Below, in pieces: positions 41,199-52,591 of a DNA stretch of 64,000 nucleotides (positions within the stretch are counted from its first letter, which is position 1; each line of letters begins with the position of its first letter). The translations under genes and the position numbers were made by a program. The stretch lies in assembly GCA_023053685.1 (NCBI GenBank), contig JALIGW010000002.1, positions 168,005,930 to 168,069,929 of the forward strand, read 5' to 3'. The stretch comes from Diadophis punctatus similis. Taxonomy: Eukaryota > Chordata > Lepidosauria > Squamata > Dipsadidae. The notes under the pieces were generated by a model. The model saw only the letters and a list, made by a program, of their open reading frames with translations. It searched no databases and was not told the origin of the DNA.

Positions 41199-41323
41199 GC
41201 GGGAGGAAGGGAAGGGAGGGAAGAAGGAAAGAAAAAGGAAAGAAAGAAAGAAAGAAAAAAAAAAGAGAGAGAGAGAGGGATGGAGGGAGGGAGGGAGGGA
41301 GGGAGGAAGGAAGGAAGGAAGAC

Positions 41324-41374
<51 letters not shown>

Positions 41375-41792
41375 GAAAGAACGATGGTAGGAAGTAAGGA
41401 AGGAAGATAGACAGAAAAAGAAAGGAGGGAGGGAAGAAGGAAAGAAAGAAAAAGAAAGAAAGAAAGATGGTAGGAAGGAAGGAAGGAAGGAAGACAGAAA
41501 AAGAAAGGGAGAGAAGGGAAGGGAGGGAAGGAAAGATAGAAAGAAAGAGGGAGGGAGGGAGGAAGACAGAAAGAAAGATGGTAGGTAGGAAGGAAGACAG
41601 ACAGACAGAAAAAGAAAGGAGGGAGGGAAGGGAAGGGAAGGGAAGGGAGGGAAGAAGGAAAGAAAAAGGAAAAAAAGCGAGGGAGGGAGGGAGGGAGGAA
41701 GGAAGACAGAAAGAAAGAAAGAGAAAGAAAGATGGTAGGAAGGAAGATAGACAGAAAGAGAAATGAGGGAGGGAAGAAGGAAAGAAAAAGGA

Positions 41793-41829
<37 letters not shown>

Positions 41830-41852
41830 GGTAGGAAGGAAGGAAGGAAGGA

Positions 41853-41891
<39 letters not shown>

Positions 41892-42146
41892 AAAAGAAAG
41901 GAGGGAGGGAAGAAGGAAAGAAAAAGGAAAGAAAGAAAAAGAAAGGAAGAAAGGGAGGGAGGGAGAGAGAAAGATGGTAGGAAGGTAGGAAGACAGAAAG
42001 AAAGAAAAGATGGTAGGAAGGAAGGAAGACAGAAAGAAAGAAAGAAAAGAAAGAAAGAAAAAGAAAGATGGTAGGAAGAAAGACAGAAAGAAAAAGAAAG
42101 AAAGAAGGGGGAAGATAGAGAAGAAAGAAAGAACGAAAGAAAGACT
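41199..42146 (+). repeat. Purine-only (GAAA/GGAA)n tract
   Basis: About 0.95 kb of GAAA, GGAA, GGGA and GACA units with ATGGTAGGAAGG interruptions about every 100 bp, starting 30 bp after the captured splice donor. The long Lys/Arg/Glu/Gly ORFs here are artefacts. Confidence 0.95.
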
Positions 42147-42378
42147 TATAGCAATAGCACTTTACTTATATACCGCTTCATAGTGCTTTACAGCCCTCTC
42201 TAAGCGGTTTACAGAGTTCAGCATATTGCCCCCAACAATCTGGGTCCTCATTTTACCGACCTCAGAAGGATGGAAGGCTGAGTCAACCTTGAGCCTAGTG
42301 AGATTTGAATAGCTGAACTGCTGAACTAGCAGTCAGCCTGCAGTAGCAGCATTTAACCACTGCACCACTTCAGCTCTT
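42147..42378 (-). mobile_element. Sauria SINE inside gene-capturing element copy 1
   Basis: Reverse-strand Sauria SINE from AGAGCTGAAGTGGTGCAGTG to TGCTATTGC. Copy 2 has GAAAGACTTATGACCAC uninterrupted at this point, so the SINE arrived after the two copies diverged. Confidence 0.85.
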
Positions 42379-42775
42379 GGTGAAGTGACCACAATTGAGC
42401 CTAACATTTTGGTTTCTAAGCAAGAGCGTTGTTAAGTGAGTTTTACCACACTTTACAAGTTGGCCATGCTCACCCGGTCACCTGACCACTAAGCCACACC
42501 CACCTGAGGATTGGGGGGCTGTGAGGATGAGTTTGTAGCACCAAGGGGGCGGTGGACTGAAAAAGTTTGGGAACCACTGCTGTAGATGAAGGTCTTTTGT
42601 GTTGTAGAGTAGATGTCTTTTGTCTTTCTGGGGCTATTAAAAAAGGTGGGGTCGCTTTCCAAGAGCATGTTTCTCCTTTTCTCATCCGGGAAAGTATAAT
42701 ATTCTGCCTTTTTAATAGTTCCTAGAATATTTCATTTTTCTAGGAGAGGGGTGGGTGCTAACTTCCTACACAATA

Positions 42776-43224
42776 TATCAATTTAATCTAGCTGCCTTTT
42801 AGATATATTTAATTACAATGGTTGTTATTTCATGCTAACTTGGGATAAGTAGAAGTATGGTTCAGAATATTTGGAAGCCACAAGGTCATAGAAAGATGGC
42901 TTGAAAGGCCACACAAACATTTGCCATTGCTTCTTGACTATTGCTTTTTTTTTTAAAGAGCAAAATGAGTAAAGATACTGTGCAGAATCAAAACCAGTGC
43001 AACTTTAGGGCAGACATAACAAAATAATTAAAAACAATTCACTCCAAAAGGGGTTGCCTCCCAATACGCACCTCCAATTTATACTAAGGAGCTGTGCAAG
43101 GGTTAGACTGGTAGACTTGCATAGCATAGATCCAAGGTTTGAACCATTTTCACTGGGGGACTTTGGACCAGCTATTCTCCTTCAGCAATCCCTATTTCAC
43201 TGGGCGTTAGAAGAAACTGTAGTA
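42776..43224. other. Intergenic; faint SINE remnant
   Basis: GGGGGACTTTGGACCAGCTA near 43157 faintly resembles the CORE-like SINE. Nothing else recognised. Confidence 0.4.
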
Positions 43225-43990
43225 TGTGGCAGCACCCTCTCCCGTGCAGTGACAATTGATATTGAGGTCAACTGCAGAATCGCCAAGGCAAGCTCTGCAT
43301 TTGGCAGACTACTGACCAACAGGTGGGACCGTCGTGGAATAAGCCTTGCTACAAAGCTCAAAGTCTACCGAGCAGTAGTGCTAACTACCCTGATGTATGC
43401 CAGTGTGACTTGGACTGTATACAGGAGGCACACTAGGCAATTGAACTACTTCCACATGACCTGCCTCCGTAGAATTCTGAGGATCCGGTGGCAGGATAAG
43501 ATGCCAGACACAGACGTGCTCTCCAGAGTAGGCCTGCCATCAATTCACACCCTGCTGATGAAAGCCCAGACACACTGGGCAGGCCATGTTGCAAGGATGC
43601 CAGACCATTGCATCCCTAAACAGCTCCTCTATGGTGAGCTGTCTAAAGGAAAGCGATCGCACCGGGGACAAAGGAAGAGATACAAAGGCAGGTTAAAAGA
43701 CACCACCTCCTGGGAAACCCTGGCACAAGATCGATCAACATGGCGCATGCTGATCCACCAAGGCTGCCAGACATCTGAGGACAGAAGAACAACCATAGCA
43801 GAAGAGAAGCGAGCACTCCGCAAAGCCAGAGCTGCAAATGATGCGACAATGGTGCCCACACATGCCTGCCCAACATGTGGCAGAACATTTTGTGCCTGTA
43901 TAGGCCTTACCAGCCACCTGCGGACACATCATGGACAGCCCACAACCTGTTAGATGTGAAGATCTTCTTCGAACATGATGGACAAACATC
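43225..43990 (+). mobile_element. LINE ORF2 C-terminal fragment with zinc finger
   Basis: An open reading frame gives KVYRAVVLTTLMYASVTW, FHMTCLRRILRIRWQDK, GLPSIHTLLMKAQTHWAGHV and RMPDHCIPKQLL, the post-catalytic region of a non-LTR reverse transcriptase. It ends in a C2H2 finger (CPTCGRTFCACIGLTSHL) and a stop at 43953. The catalytic palm is missing, so it is 5'-truncated. Clade not assigned. The ORF start upstream of 43225 is not element sequence. Confidence 0.8.
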
Positions 43991-44117
43991 ATCAGTATGT
44001 GGCACTATATTCACTCTTTAGAGCTCCTGGAGGGCAAACAGGACAGATATCTAACAAAATAAAATTTGAAATCTATAAATTGTTTTGTAGGAAGCGTCAC
44101 TGATCACTGTACTAGAA

Positions 44118-44250
44118 CAGGAGTGTCAAACTCGCAGCCTGCGGGCCGGATGTGTCACGCGCTGGCCACGCCCTCCCCATTTTAGCGAAGGGGGGGGAGT
44201 CGTGATACGTCATGTGACAACAACATGATGCTGCAAGTTTGACACCCCAG
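44118..44250. mobile_element. hAT MITE, CAGGGCTGTCAAACT family, second copy
   Basis: The ends are CAGGAGTGTCAAACTCG and AAGTTTGACACCCCAG. Flanks TACTAGAA (44110-44117) and TATTAGAA (44251-44258) differ at one base. Confidence 0.8.
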
Positions 44251-44400
44251 TATTAGAATATGCTTGAGCCCAGCTAAATTCTGTTTTCCAAAATCATCTC
44301 TGGGTGCTAATACTATTTTTAAGAAATTATAATGAAAGGTAGTCACATTATCCTGATGTGGATAATAGGAAGGGTAGTAGAAAACTGCTTCATATTTATA

Positions 44401-44645
44401 AGAGCCGAGGTGGCGCAGTGGTTAAATGCAGCACTGCAGGCTACTGCTAGTTCAGCAGTTCAGCTGTTCAAATCTCACCGGCTCAAGGTTGACTCAGCCT
44501 TCCATCCTTCTGAGGTCGGTAAAATGAGGACCCAGATTGTTGGGGGCAATATGCTGAACTCTGTAAACCGCTTAGAGAGGGCTTAGAGAGGGCTATAAAG
44601 CACTATGAAGCGGTATATAAGTCTTAAGTGCTATTGCTATTGCTA
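44401..44645 (+). mobile_element. Sauria SINE, full length
   Basis: Box A TGGCGCAGTGG (44411-44421), box B TGTTCAAATCT (44466-44476), then TTGACTCAGCCTTCCATCCT and GTAAACCGCTTAGAGAGGGC with GCTTAGAGAGGGC duplicated, and a TGCTATTGCTAT tail. Confidence 0.9.
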
Positions 44646-44649
44646 TCTT

Positions 44650-46841
44650 TCTGATAAATGAGTGTTTTCTGACTTGTGACATATGGAAACTATTTTGTGA
44701 GAGTGCTCCCAAGAGTCACAATGTGTTATTCAACACTCCAAATCTTGGCATCTGTCTCAAAAAACTTGAAGATTCCTCACTACAAAATCATTTTTGTGCA
44801 TATAAACCTGTATAGGTTGATGTTAAAGTTTGTGTCCTAATATTATGGCATGGTATTAATGTTAAACATGTTTGAAGTAGGTTTTATTTTGATTCCCTTT
44901 TGAATGCTGCTACAATTTTCTTCTTTTATAAATGTTTAAACATATTTTTATTGGTGGTTTGTTAAATCTAGCGAAGTTCATGGATCCTCAGCAGGTTGCA
45001 TCTATAGGCTCCTGCACACTTACTCTGAAGTAAATTGGATGATTTACTTCTGAGGAATCATGCCTAGGCTTGAACGACAAAGTTATCTTTCTGTTCGAAT
45101 GTTTATAATTTCTGCAATGGAAGACAAAACAGCAAAAGAGCATAAATTATAATTCTGGCAGTTGTGGTTTCCTTTTCTTTTCAGTGTGTCAGGATGGAGA
45201 ATGCACAACCTACAAGCTTTTCTTTCAGTAAAGCTACAGAGCAAGGGAGGCATCCTTGAGTTTTCCTTTATGAATGTAGCAATCTAGATACAAAAGCTGG
45301 ATCACCCATGTTGGAAGACCATGATCTGTACAATCAACTGATAGTGCCTTTTGTTTTCATTAGCTTTGCACAATATTTATTCACTGACTGCAGTCCTACA
45401 ATGCTTTAAAACAACAACAAAAAAGGAACGTGAATGATCCATGTTTGGGCTTGCAATCCATCCATCTTTACACAAACAGTTAACCTAACATGGAAGAGTC
45501 ATCGCTTTTTGTAATATCTATTCATTCCCGACATGGAAATTTTTATTTTTTCCCCCTTGGTCTTGGTGAAATTTAGTGGTGATGCAGAACTCTTGTTAAG
45601 CAAGTAAAATTTAGTGGTAATGTTGCTTTTATTTTAGTTATGTGCTACTTAATTTCTTCTTCTTTAAAACAAAAACCCTGTAATTCAGCAATGGCTTTCA
45701 AAGAGTGGGTACAATTCTGACAAATTAATTACCGTTTAGTTGCAGTTTTCTGAGCAATTGAGGTGTTAAACCCTCAGTTGTACTGATCAGACTTCCAATT
45801 TAACATTGAAAAAAGTCCTATGGACAGTAGGAATAATCACTGTGTAACTTTAGAATTGCTGATAAGTATGCACATTACAACTAGTTTTCTTGGGCAATTT
45901 TCTTTAAAAAAATAATCATATTATTAAAATAATTTATTTATTGGAAAGCTTGTTCTTCTTTATCTTAGTGGGGAGAATTGACCATACATTATAAAAAAGA
46001 TAAGAACTCTGGAGTTTTGTGGCATCTGAGGACTAATTTATGGTTATATGGTAGGTTACTCATTCCACGCTGATGCAATAAATTAGCTTTTCAGATGCTT
46101 TATTTTTCTCAAATTCCAGAAAAAGAAGAAAGGATGTTTGATAAATTCCAGACATTCTGTACAACTCTGTTTATTTATTTTATTCATTTTTATTTTATTT
46201 GCATTTATATTTCCCCTAAATGTCAAATTGTTATCTGATTGCATTGGCTAAAACAACTACCTTGATATTCTTTTAAAACATATTTTTCTAAAAAACAAAC
46301 AAACCCAGAAATGGAAACCCCAATAATTCAGCAAAGTAGAAACTCTCATGCACACGTCACCTTATCTTCATCTTCATCTTATCTTCATTGATTGCAATAT
46401 ATTATGCAATAAAATAAACTTGCACAATAAACAATGGGCAAAGGAGTGTACAAATGGATCTTGTCTTGTCACTTAAGTTAATTAATCCCAAACATATTGG
46501 GATAATTGGGATAAACATCTTTATAACTCTTCGACCAGTCTTCACAGCAAAAAAAAAGAGTAGTTTGATACGACGATTCATTATTGGGAAAGGGAAAAAA
46601 CAGTAAGACAATAGAAGAACGGTAAACCGAATTAAAAATTTTGCTCAGTTGTCTAAGTTGATGAAGATATTTAGCCATCTGATATATGAGTTTGGGCTTA
46701 GCATCTCTTAAAAATAGTAAAGATAAAATCAGACCATTAGTGCCACTCGTATTTGGAAATGAAACAAAAGAAGCAAATAATAATAATAATAATGAACAGA
46801 CAAGGGAAATATTTAAATTCTTCTGGGAAGAGCATTCTATA
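44650..46841. other. Intergenic, nothing recognised
   Basis: AT-rich sequence without clear repeat ends, exon or RNA gene. Confidence 0.45.
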
Positions 46842-46849
46842 GTCTAGGA

Positions 46850-47269
46850 CAGTGATGGCGAACCTTTTTTTCCTCGGGTGCCGAAATAGTGCGCATGCGC
46901 GCTATCGTACGTACGTGCGTGCGTGCCCATACCCATAATTCAAAGCCCCCCACTCACCCCACCCCCCCTGCGCATGCGTGCGCGACCCCCCCACTCCCCC
47001 GTTTTCCAACATCCAGTGGGCCCGGTAGGCCCGCTTTTTGCCCTTCCCAGGCTCCAGAGGCTTTCTTGGAGAGCGAAAACGCTCTCCCTGCCATCCCGGA
47101 GGCCCTCCAGAGGCCAAAATCGCCCTCCCAGAGCCTCTGTGCGAGCCAAAAATCAGCTGGTGGACACGCACATGCGCGCTGGAGCTGAGCTAGAGCAACA
47201 GCTCGCGTGCCGGCAGATATGGCTCCATGTGCCACCTGTGGCACCCGTGCCATAGGTTCGCCATCACTG
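46850..47269. mobile_element. hAT MITE, GTGATGGCGAACCT family, copy E
   Basis: The ends are CAGTGATGGCGAACCT and AGGTTCGCCATCACTG. A perfect 8-bp duplication GTCTAGGA is at 46842-46849 and 47270-47277. Confidence 0.88.
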
Positions 47270-47277
47270 GTCTAGGA

Positions 47278-48340
47278 TCATCAAGTAAAAGGCCCTTTTG
47301 TTGGTCCCCAATAGTCCAACTTCTATGGGGGTGGGGGGGGGCAGGAATAACAATACCACAAGAGCCCAGAAGGGGAGCAAAGTTTTGGAACTCAGAATCT
47401 GAGGAATCCTTAGGCTCAACTAGCACTTCAGGTTTAATGATTCACTTTATATTAAACCTGGTAACCAATAGTCAGCCTGGGAGACTGATCTAAAGCGGAT
47501 TCAATGAGCATCCATGTTTTAGACAGATAGTCTTGATGGAGAGCTCCATCTCTCCTCAAGGACAGTTACACATGGAAATCATAACTAGTATAGGAATGGC
47601 CAAAGGCAGACCCAAGAGTTTTAAGAAAAGACACAACTGATGGAAACAATTATCATAACTGCCATCAAAGAGGGCTGTAAGGCACTATGGGGCAGTACAT
47701 AAGTGCTATTGCTATTGCTATAGGAATAATCCGGAGCACCCAATATATAACATTCTTGTATCAACCACCCTCAACATTTATTTATATAGTATTGTTTTTA
47801 ATATTGTAAGCTACCCAGAGGGGTAAGATGGGTGGCCAATAAATTGGATGGATGGATGGATGGATGGATGGACGGACGGACGGACGGACGGACGGACGGA
47901 CAAACAAACATACAAACAAACAAACAAACAAACAAACAAACAAACAAACAAATGAAAGCTTACTACTTCCTGCTATTTTCCCGAATGAAAATTAATCCTC
48001 GGTAAGTAATATGAGTATATTACTTGTTCTAGATTTGGTTCATCAAATGCTTCTTCACAATTTCTATTGTCTCTCCAGGATCTGTTGAAATGAAACTATG
48101 ATGAGAGATTGCTGACAGTCTGTAGATGACTAATGTCACACTAGCCCGTGATGGCAACCCCTTTTCAGCTTGGGAGTGTCAAAAGTTTAGAAAATGCCTT
48201 TGATTTTTCAGATGTGCCCCCCTCTGAAAAAAAGAAACAATTATCTATCCCCCCCCCTGAATCTAGGCCACCCTGAACAGTGGCACTCAGCAGCAGCCCC
48301 AAGCAGCTAAGCCCGAAGTATTATTTATTATTTATTATTA
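47278..48340. other. Intergenic with Sauria SINE tail, microsatellite and MITE remnant
   Basis: 47667-47722 is a Sauria SINE 3' end (GGGCTGTAAGGCACTATGGG, TGCTATTGCTAT). 47848-47950 is (GGAT)n passing into (GGAC)n and (CAAA)n. 48148-48200 (CGTGATGGCAACCCCTTTTC) is a half copy of the GTGATGGC family. Confidence 0.7.
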
Positions 48341-48479
48341 CCGTATATACTCGAGTATAAGCCGAGTTTTTCAGCCCACTTTTTGGGCTGAAAAAAGCCG
48401 CCTCGGCTTATACTCGAGTCAGTTAAAAATTTCACTTGGAAATTTTGCTGCCGCTGCTGCTGCCTCTTCCTTTCCTCAG

Positions 48480-48979
48480 CGAAAAGCAGTGGGAGCCGAA
48501 GGGGAGGCTCCGTCGCCGCAACAGCCCCAGACCTCCGATCCTGAAGCTCTGCCGGCCGCCTCCTTTTCTCGCCTCCCGCCTCCCCTTCGGCTCTGCCGGC
48601 AGAGCTTCAGGGCTCCTGAACGGTGAGGAAAGGAGGAGGCAGTGGCGACGGCAGAGCCGAAGGGGAGGCGGGAGGCGAGAAAAGGAGGCGGCGAGCAGAG
48701 CCTCCCCTTCGGCTCTGCCAGCCGCTTCCTTTCCTCGCCTCCCACCGCCCCTTCGGCTCTGCCGGCAGAGCTTCAGGGCTTCTGAAAGGTGAGGAAAGGA
48801 GGAGGCAGTGGCGTACGGCAGAGCCGAAGGGGCGGTGGGAGGCGAGGAAAGGAAGCGGCGAGCAGAGCCGAAGGGGAGGCGGGAGGCGAGAAAAGGAGGC
48901 GGCCGGCAGAGCTTCAGGATCGGAGGTCTGGGGCTGTTGCAGCGACGGAGCCTCCCCTTCGGCTCCCACCGCTTTTCGG
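48480..48979. repeat. Large GC-rich palindrome
   Basis: Arms of about 120 bp at 48480-48602 and 48860-48979 (GCAACAGCCCCAGACCTCCG facing its complement), with further inverted GAGGCGGGAGGCGAG-type blocks between them. Confidence 0.85.
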
Positions 48980-49285
48980 CTCTGCCGCCGCTGCTGCTCC
49001 CTCCTCCTTTCCTCGGCGAAATCTTTCTGCTGACGTTAGTAGATTATCTTATTGCTCTCAAAAGATCAGCGAGGTTTACTGAGCGCAGCTGTTACAGCTC
49101 CTTTCCACCTCCCCCCAAGACGCGTTTTGTCCGTCAAATTCAGGCGCCAGTAAACCTCAAGCCAGCCATCGATGCAGGGAGTTTTAGCAAAGCGCGGGAC
49201 AAATCCCAACCATCCCAGCCGCTTTCTCCGGCGTCCTCAATGTGCGAGCGCTTTTCTCCGCGCGGCGTGGTTTGTCTCGGGCTTG

Positions 49286-49460
49286 CAAGCAGCACCGAGC
49301 TAAGCAGGGGGTGAAGGCTGGGAAACGCCGCGCGGAGCGATTGCTGCCGCGCAAGCAGCACCGAGCTAAGCAGGGGGTGAAGGCTGGGAAACGCCGCGCG
49401 GAGCGATTGCTGCCGCGTAAGCAGCACCGAGCTAAGCAGGGGGTGAAGGCTGGGAAATGG
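49286..49460. repeat. 66-bp tandem repeat, about 2.7 copies
   Basis: AGCACCGAGC recurs at 49291, 49357 and 49423. Period 66 bp, a multiple of 3, so ORFs stay open. Confidence 0.92.
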
Positions 49461-50031
49461 CAGAGAGCCTGCCGGCTGCAGGACGACGGCCTGCAGGTGA
49501 GTAGGCAGGGCTGCTGAAAAGTGGGAAGCCCGAGTAGATGCGGTATGCCCAGTTGCTGCTGCTTCTGCCACGAAATAATGCAGAGATGCCTGGCCTCGTG
49601 TTCAAACCCAGCACCTTTGAAATGTCCCCAAGATTGTCTTCCAGCATACTTTTAAGTGGAAAAATAATTCCTCGAGTCAGTCAGAAGGCAGAAAACCAGA
49701 CGCCCCCCCCCCCATTAAATTGTTATTCTGCAGGGCTTGAGGTGATAAAAAAGCATTCTGACCTAAACCCGTTTTCCCTTCCTGGCTAATTGTAATTCTA
49801 CCAGTAGAACTAGGCCACTGACTGACGCTGTCCTGACTGGTTTAATGTGGGACTTGGGCTTGTTTCAATCATCAATCACTTTCCTCAACATGGAGCCCTG
49901 CTATGTTGGGGGTGAACACTTGGAATTGGGTGTTCTGCCCCCTGTCACATTATATTTGCAGCAGGTTGTGTGAGGTGAAGTGAGAGCCCCCCAATATTCC
50001 TGTTTGGTGCAACTCTTCTTCTTTAGAGGTA

Positions 50032-50426
50032 CCGGTAGTCCTTGACTTAATGATCTCTGTTGAGCCCCAAATTTACGTTGCTAAGTGAGAAATTTGTTAA
50101 GGGAGTTTCACCCCATTTTATGACTTTTCTTGTCCTAGTTGTTAAGTGAATCACTGCACTTGTTAAATTAGCAACATGGTTGTTAAGGGAATCTGGCTTC
50201 CCCATGGACTTTGCTTGTCAGAAGGTAGCAAAAGGGGATCACCTGACCCTGGGATATGGCAACTGTCATAAATATGAACCACTTGTCAAGTATATGAATG
50301 TAAATCATGTGACCATGGGGTTGCTGCAACAGTCATAAGTGTGAAAAACAGTCATAAGTCACTTTTTTCAGTGCCATTGTGACTGAAAGATCACTAAATG
50401 AATGGTTGTAAGTTGAGGACTACCTG
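50032..50426. mobile_element. CAGGTAGTCC-family MITE
   Basis: The ends are CCGGTAGTCCTTGACTTAAT and GTAAGTTGAGGACTACCTG with TA on both sides. Nested in the 2.75 kb element. Confidence 0.83.
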
Positions 50427-51091
50427 TACTATGATTTGACAGTCAGGCTGTTTCTGAAGAGATTACTAGCTTTGTTTTTTTAACATTTGGCAATATGTAA
50501 GGAAGTGCATCAAGCTTATAGCTCCAAAAATATGATTTCAATGATGGTGACATCTGATTGATCAGTCAGATAAACAATAAAATTAATCAACTGAAAAAAT
50601 GTCATGATTAATTGGTGGAACATTTATAGATGCTCTTTAATATTTAATTCATGCTTATAAAATGATAAACACAAGTTTAAACAAGGCATTCTCCTTTTTC
50701 TTAGCCAGAGGAATGGTTTTCCTCCAAAGACCAAAATATACAAATTTATCTCTTGTTGCTCTTGAGTGCAAGACACCTTTTCCTATTAGCCTGAATGTGT
50801 TTTAGCTTGGTTGCTCAATGAGCTAAGGTTTTTGTACTTTTAAAGTTATTGTTGATACCATATTGTTTTTATTGACCCCCTTTTCCACTTACAGAGCTAG
50901 TTTACTGTTTTTCTTTGAAATAAATATTCAAAAACATTATTGGTATCTATTTTTATTTTTGAAATTTACCGGTAGCTGCTGCATTTCCCACCCTAGGCTT
51001 ATACTCGAGTCAATAACTTTTCCAGTTTTTTGTGGTAAAATTAGGTGCCTCGGCTTATATTCGGGTCGGCCTATACTCGAGTATATACGGT

Positions 51092-51950
51092 AGGTTCTTC
51101 TATGCTGCCCTACTCCCTAAGGACTCAGGGTGGCGTACAACATTTTAAGAGAACACTAAACAATAAATTTATTTAAAAACAGTTTTAAAAAGTTAAAAAA
51201 GACATCCAACAACATACATACAGGGGGAGATCTCGGATATAAGATTGTCTCAGACCCCTGCCTGCAGGAAGAGCCATGTCTTAATGGCTTTTCGGAAGGC
51301 CAGCAGGGTGGGGATAATTCGGATCTCTGGGGGAAGTTGGTTCCAGAGCGCGGGCCCCCCCACAGAGAAGGCCCTCCCCCTAGGGCCCGCCAGTTGACAT
51401 TGTTTGGCTGACGGGACCTGGAGGAGACCCACTCCGTGGGACCTAACCGGTCAGAGGGAGGTATGAGGCAGAATGCGGTCCCAGAGGTAACCTGGTCCTA
51501 AGCCATGTAGGGCTTTAAAGATGATGATCAACACCTTGAATTGGACCCGGATACCAATGGGCAGCCAATGCAGCTGGCGGAGTATGGGTGTTACGTGGGT
51601 GCATCTTGACACACCCACCACAGCACGCGCAGTCGCATTTTGCACCAACTGAAGTCTCCAAATACTCTTCAAGGGCAGCCCCATGTAGAGCGCATTACAG
51701 TAGTCCAATCGGGAGGTGACAAGGGCATGAGTGACCGTGAGTAGAGCCTCCTTCTCCAAGTATGGTCGCAATTGGTGCACCAGGAGAACCTGTGCAAAAG
51801 CCCCCCTAGCCACAGCTATAAGGTGTTGGTCTAATTTTAGCTGTGGATCTAGGAGGACTCCCAAATTGCGAACCTGTTCCGAGAGAGTTAATTTTTCTCC
51901 CTCAAGAACTAAGGAGGGACAGTAATTGGCTAAGTCTCGACTTCAGACCC
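51092..51950 (-). mobile_element. L2/CR1-group LINE 3' portion
   Basis: Minus strand: LRPYLEKEALLTVTHALVTS, RLDYCNALYMGLP, ILRQLHWLPIGIRVQFKVLI and IIFKALHGLGPGYL, then GGPALWNQLPPEIR after a frame change, and the tail CCCTGAGTCCTTAGGGAGTA. 5'-truncated and frameshifted. Confidence 0.85.
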
Positions 51951-52387
51951 AAAACCACCACTGCAACTCAAAAAGCCTGCCTTGTAGCATTTTCCAAGGT
52001 GCGCAAACCTTGGGAAATTGTGCAATTGCCTCTGTGGCTTGGTATTCCCCTGAATCTGCCATGCGCTACTTACCTTCTGGCAGTGTTCTCTTTCTATTAA
52101 CAGGCCCCTGTGGCTTACCAGAGGCTGCTATAGGTCGCATGAGGCCTTCACTCTTGAAGCCACTTTGGACAATGCTCATCTTCAGCCTCCAAAAACTATT
52201 TAAAACACATCCTGTTCTCACATGATTTCCAGAGGCTCAGGAAGCATCAAGAGATCACACTCTATTTTTGGATGGCTTCCACAGTCTCTGAAAATTGCAC
52301 AAGAACAATGGCATATCACCAAGAATGTTGTGGCATGTCCCCTTTTGGGGAACCTTTTGGTATTCACCATTTTAGCTTCATTTAGAT
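51951..52387. other. Intergenic, nothing recognised
   Basis: No feature identified up to the target duplication of the next element. Confidence 0.45.
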
Positions 52388-52591
52388 CAGTGGTTCCCAA
52401 ACTTTTTCAGTCCACTGTCCCCTTGGTGCTACAAACACATCCTCACCGCCCCCCACCCCACCCCCTCAGGTGAGCATGGCTTAGTGGTCAGGTGACCGGG
52501 TGGGCGTGGCCAACTTGTAAAGTGTGGTGAAACTCACTTAACAACGCTCTTGCTTAGCAACCAAAATGTTAGGCTCAATTGTGGTCATAAG

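Larger units (their letters stand above)
40275..42579 (+). mobile_element. Gene-capturing hAT element (Pack-hAT-like), copy 1
   Basis: The ends are CAGTGGTTCCCAAAGT and GTTTGGGAACCACTG. A perfect 8-bp duplication CTGTAGAT is at 40267-40274 and 42580-42587 and fits the hAT target nTnTAGAn. Order: G-rich GGCGGTGAG repeats; hairpin module 1; CCCAGCCCC spacer; hairpin module 2; promoter, first exon and donor of an RSPH14-like gene; GAAA/GGAA tract; an inserted Sauria SINE; a fragment of the CAGGTAGTCC family; right end. No transposase is encoded, so it would depend on one in trans. Copy 2 at 52388-54224 has the same order inverted. Confidence 0.88.
39791..42770 (-). mobile_element. Solo LTR split by later insertions
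   Basis: Homologous to the LTR at 25056-25647 (GAAGAAATATCC at the left, GTTTCTCC/TTTCTCATCC and CTAACTTCCTACA at the right). A perfect 4-bp duplication CAAT is at 39787-39790 and 42771-42774. It is interrupted by a MITE (40166-40265) and the RSPH14-bearing hAT element (40275-42579). Minus orientation is inferred from the other copy's TATA box. Confidence 0.8.
48341..51090. mobile_element. TA-flanked 2.75 kb element, CCGTATATACTCGAG ends
   Basis: The left end CCGTATATACTCGAGTATAA and the right end, its near-perfect complement, are both flanked by TA (48339-48340, 51091-51092). Inside are a large GC-rich palindrome, a 66-bp tandem repeat, unassigned sequence and the nested MITE at 50032-50426. 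ORFs are GC- or repeat-driven; no transposase seen. Confidence 0.8.

Noticed and set aside
41171..41980. Lys/Arg/Glu-rich ORFs after the captured exon
   Set aside because: Read-through of the purine tract; the real exon stops at the splice donor at 41170.
43054..43953. Host zinc-finger gene
   Set aside because: The finger is the C-terminus of a LINE reverse transcriptase; the ORF start is a TTG in unrelated sequence.
48436..49517. Overlapping GC-rich ORFs
   Set aside because: They derive from a palindrome and a 66-bp tandem repeat; all frames on both strands are open and no domain is seen.
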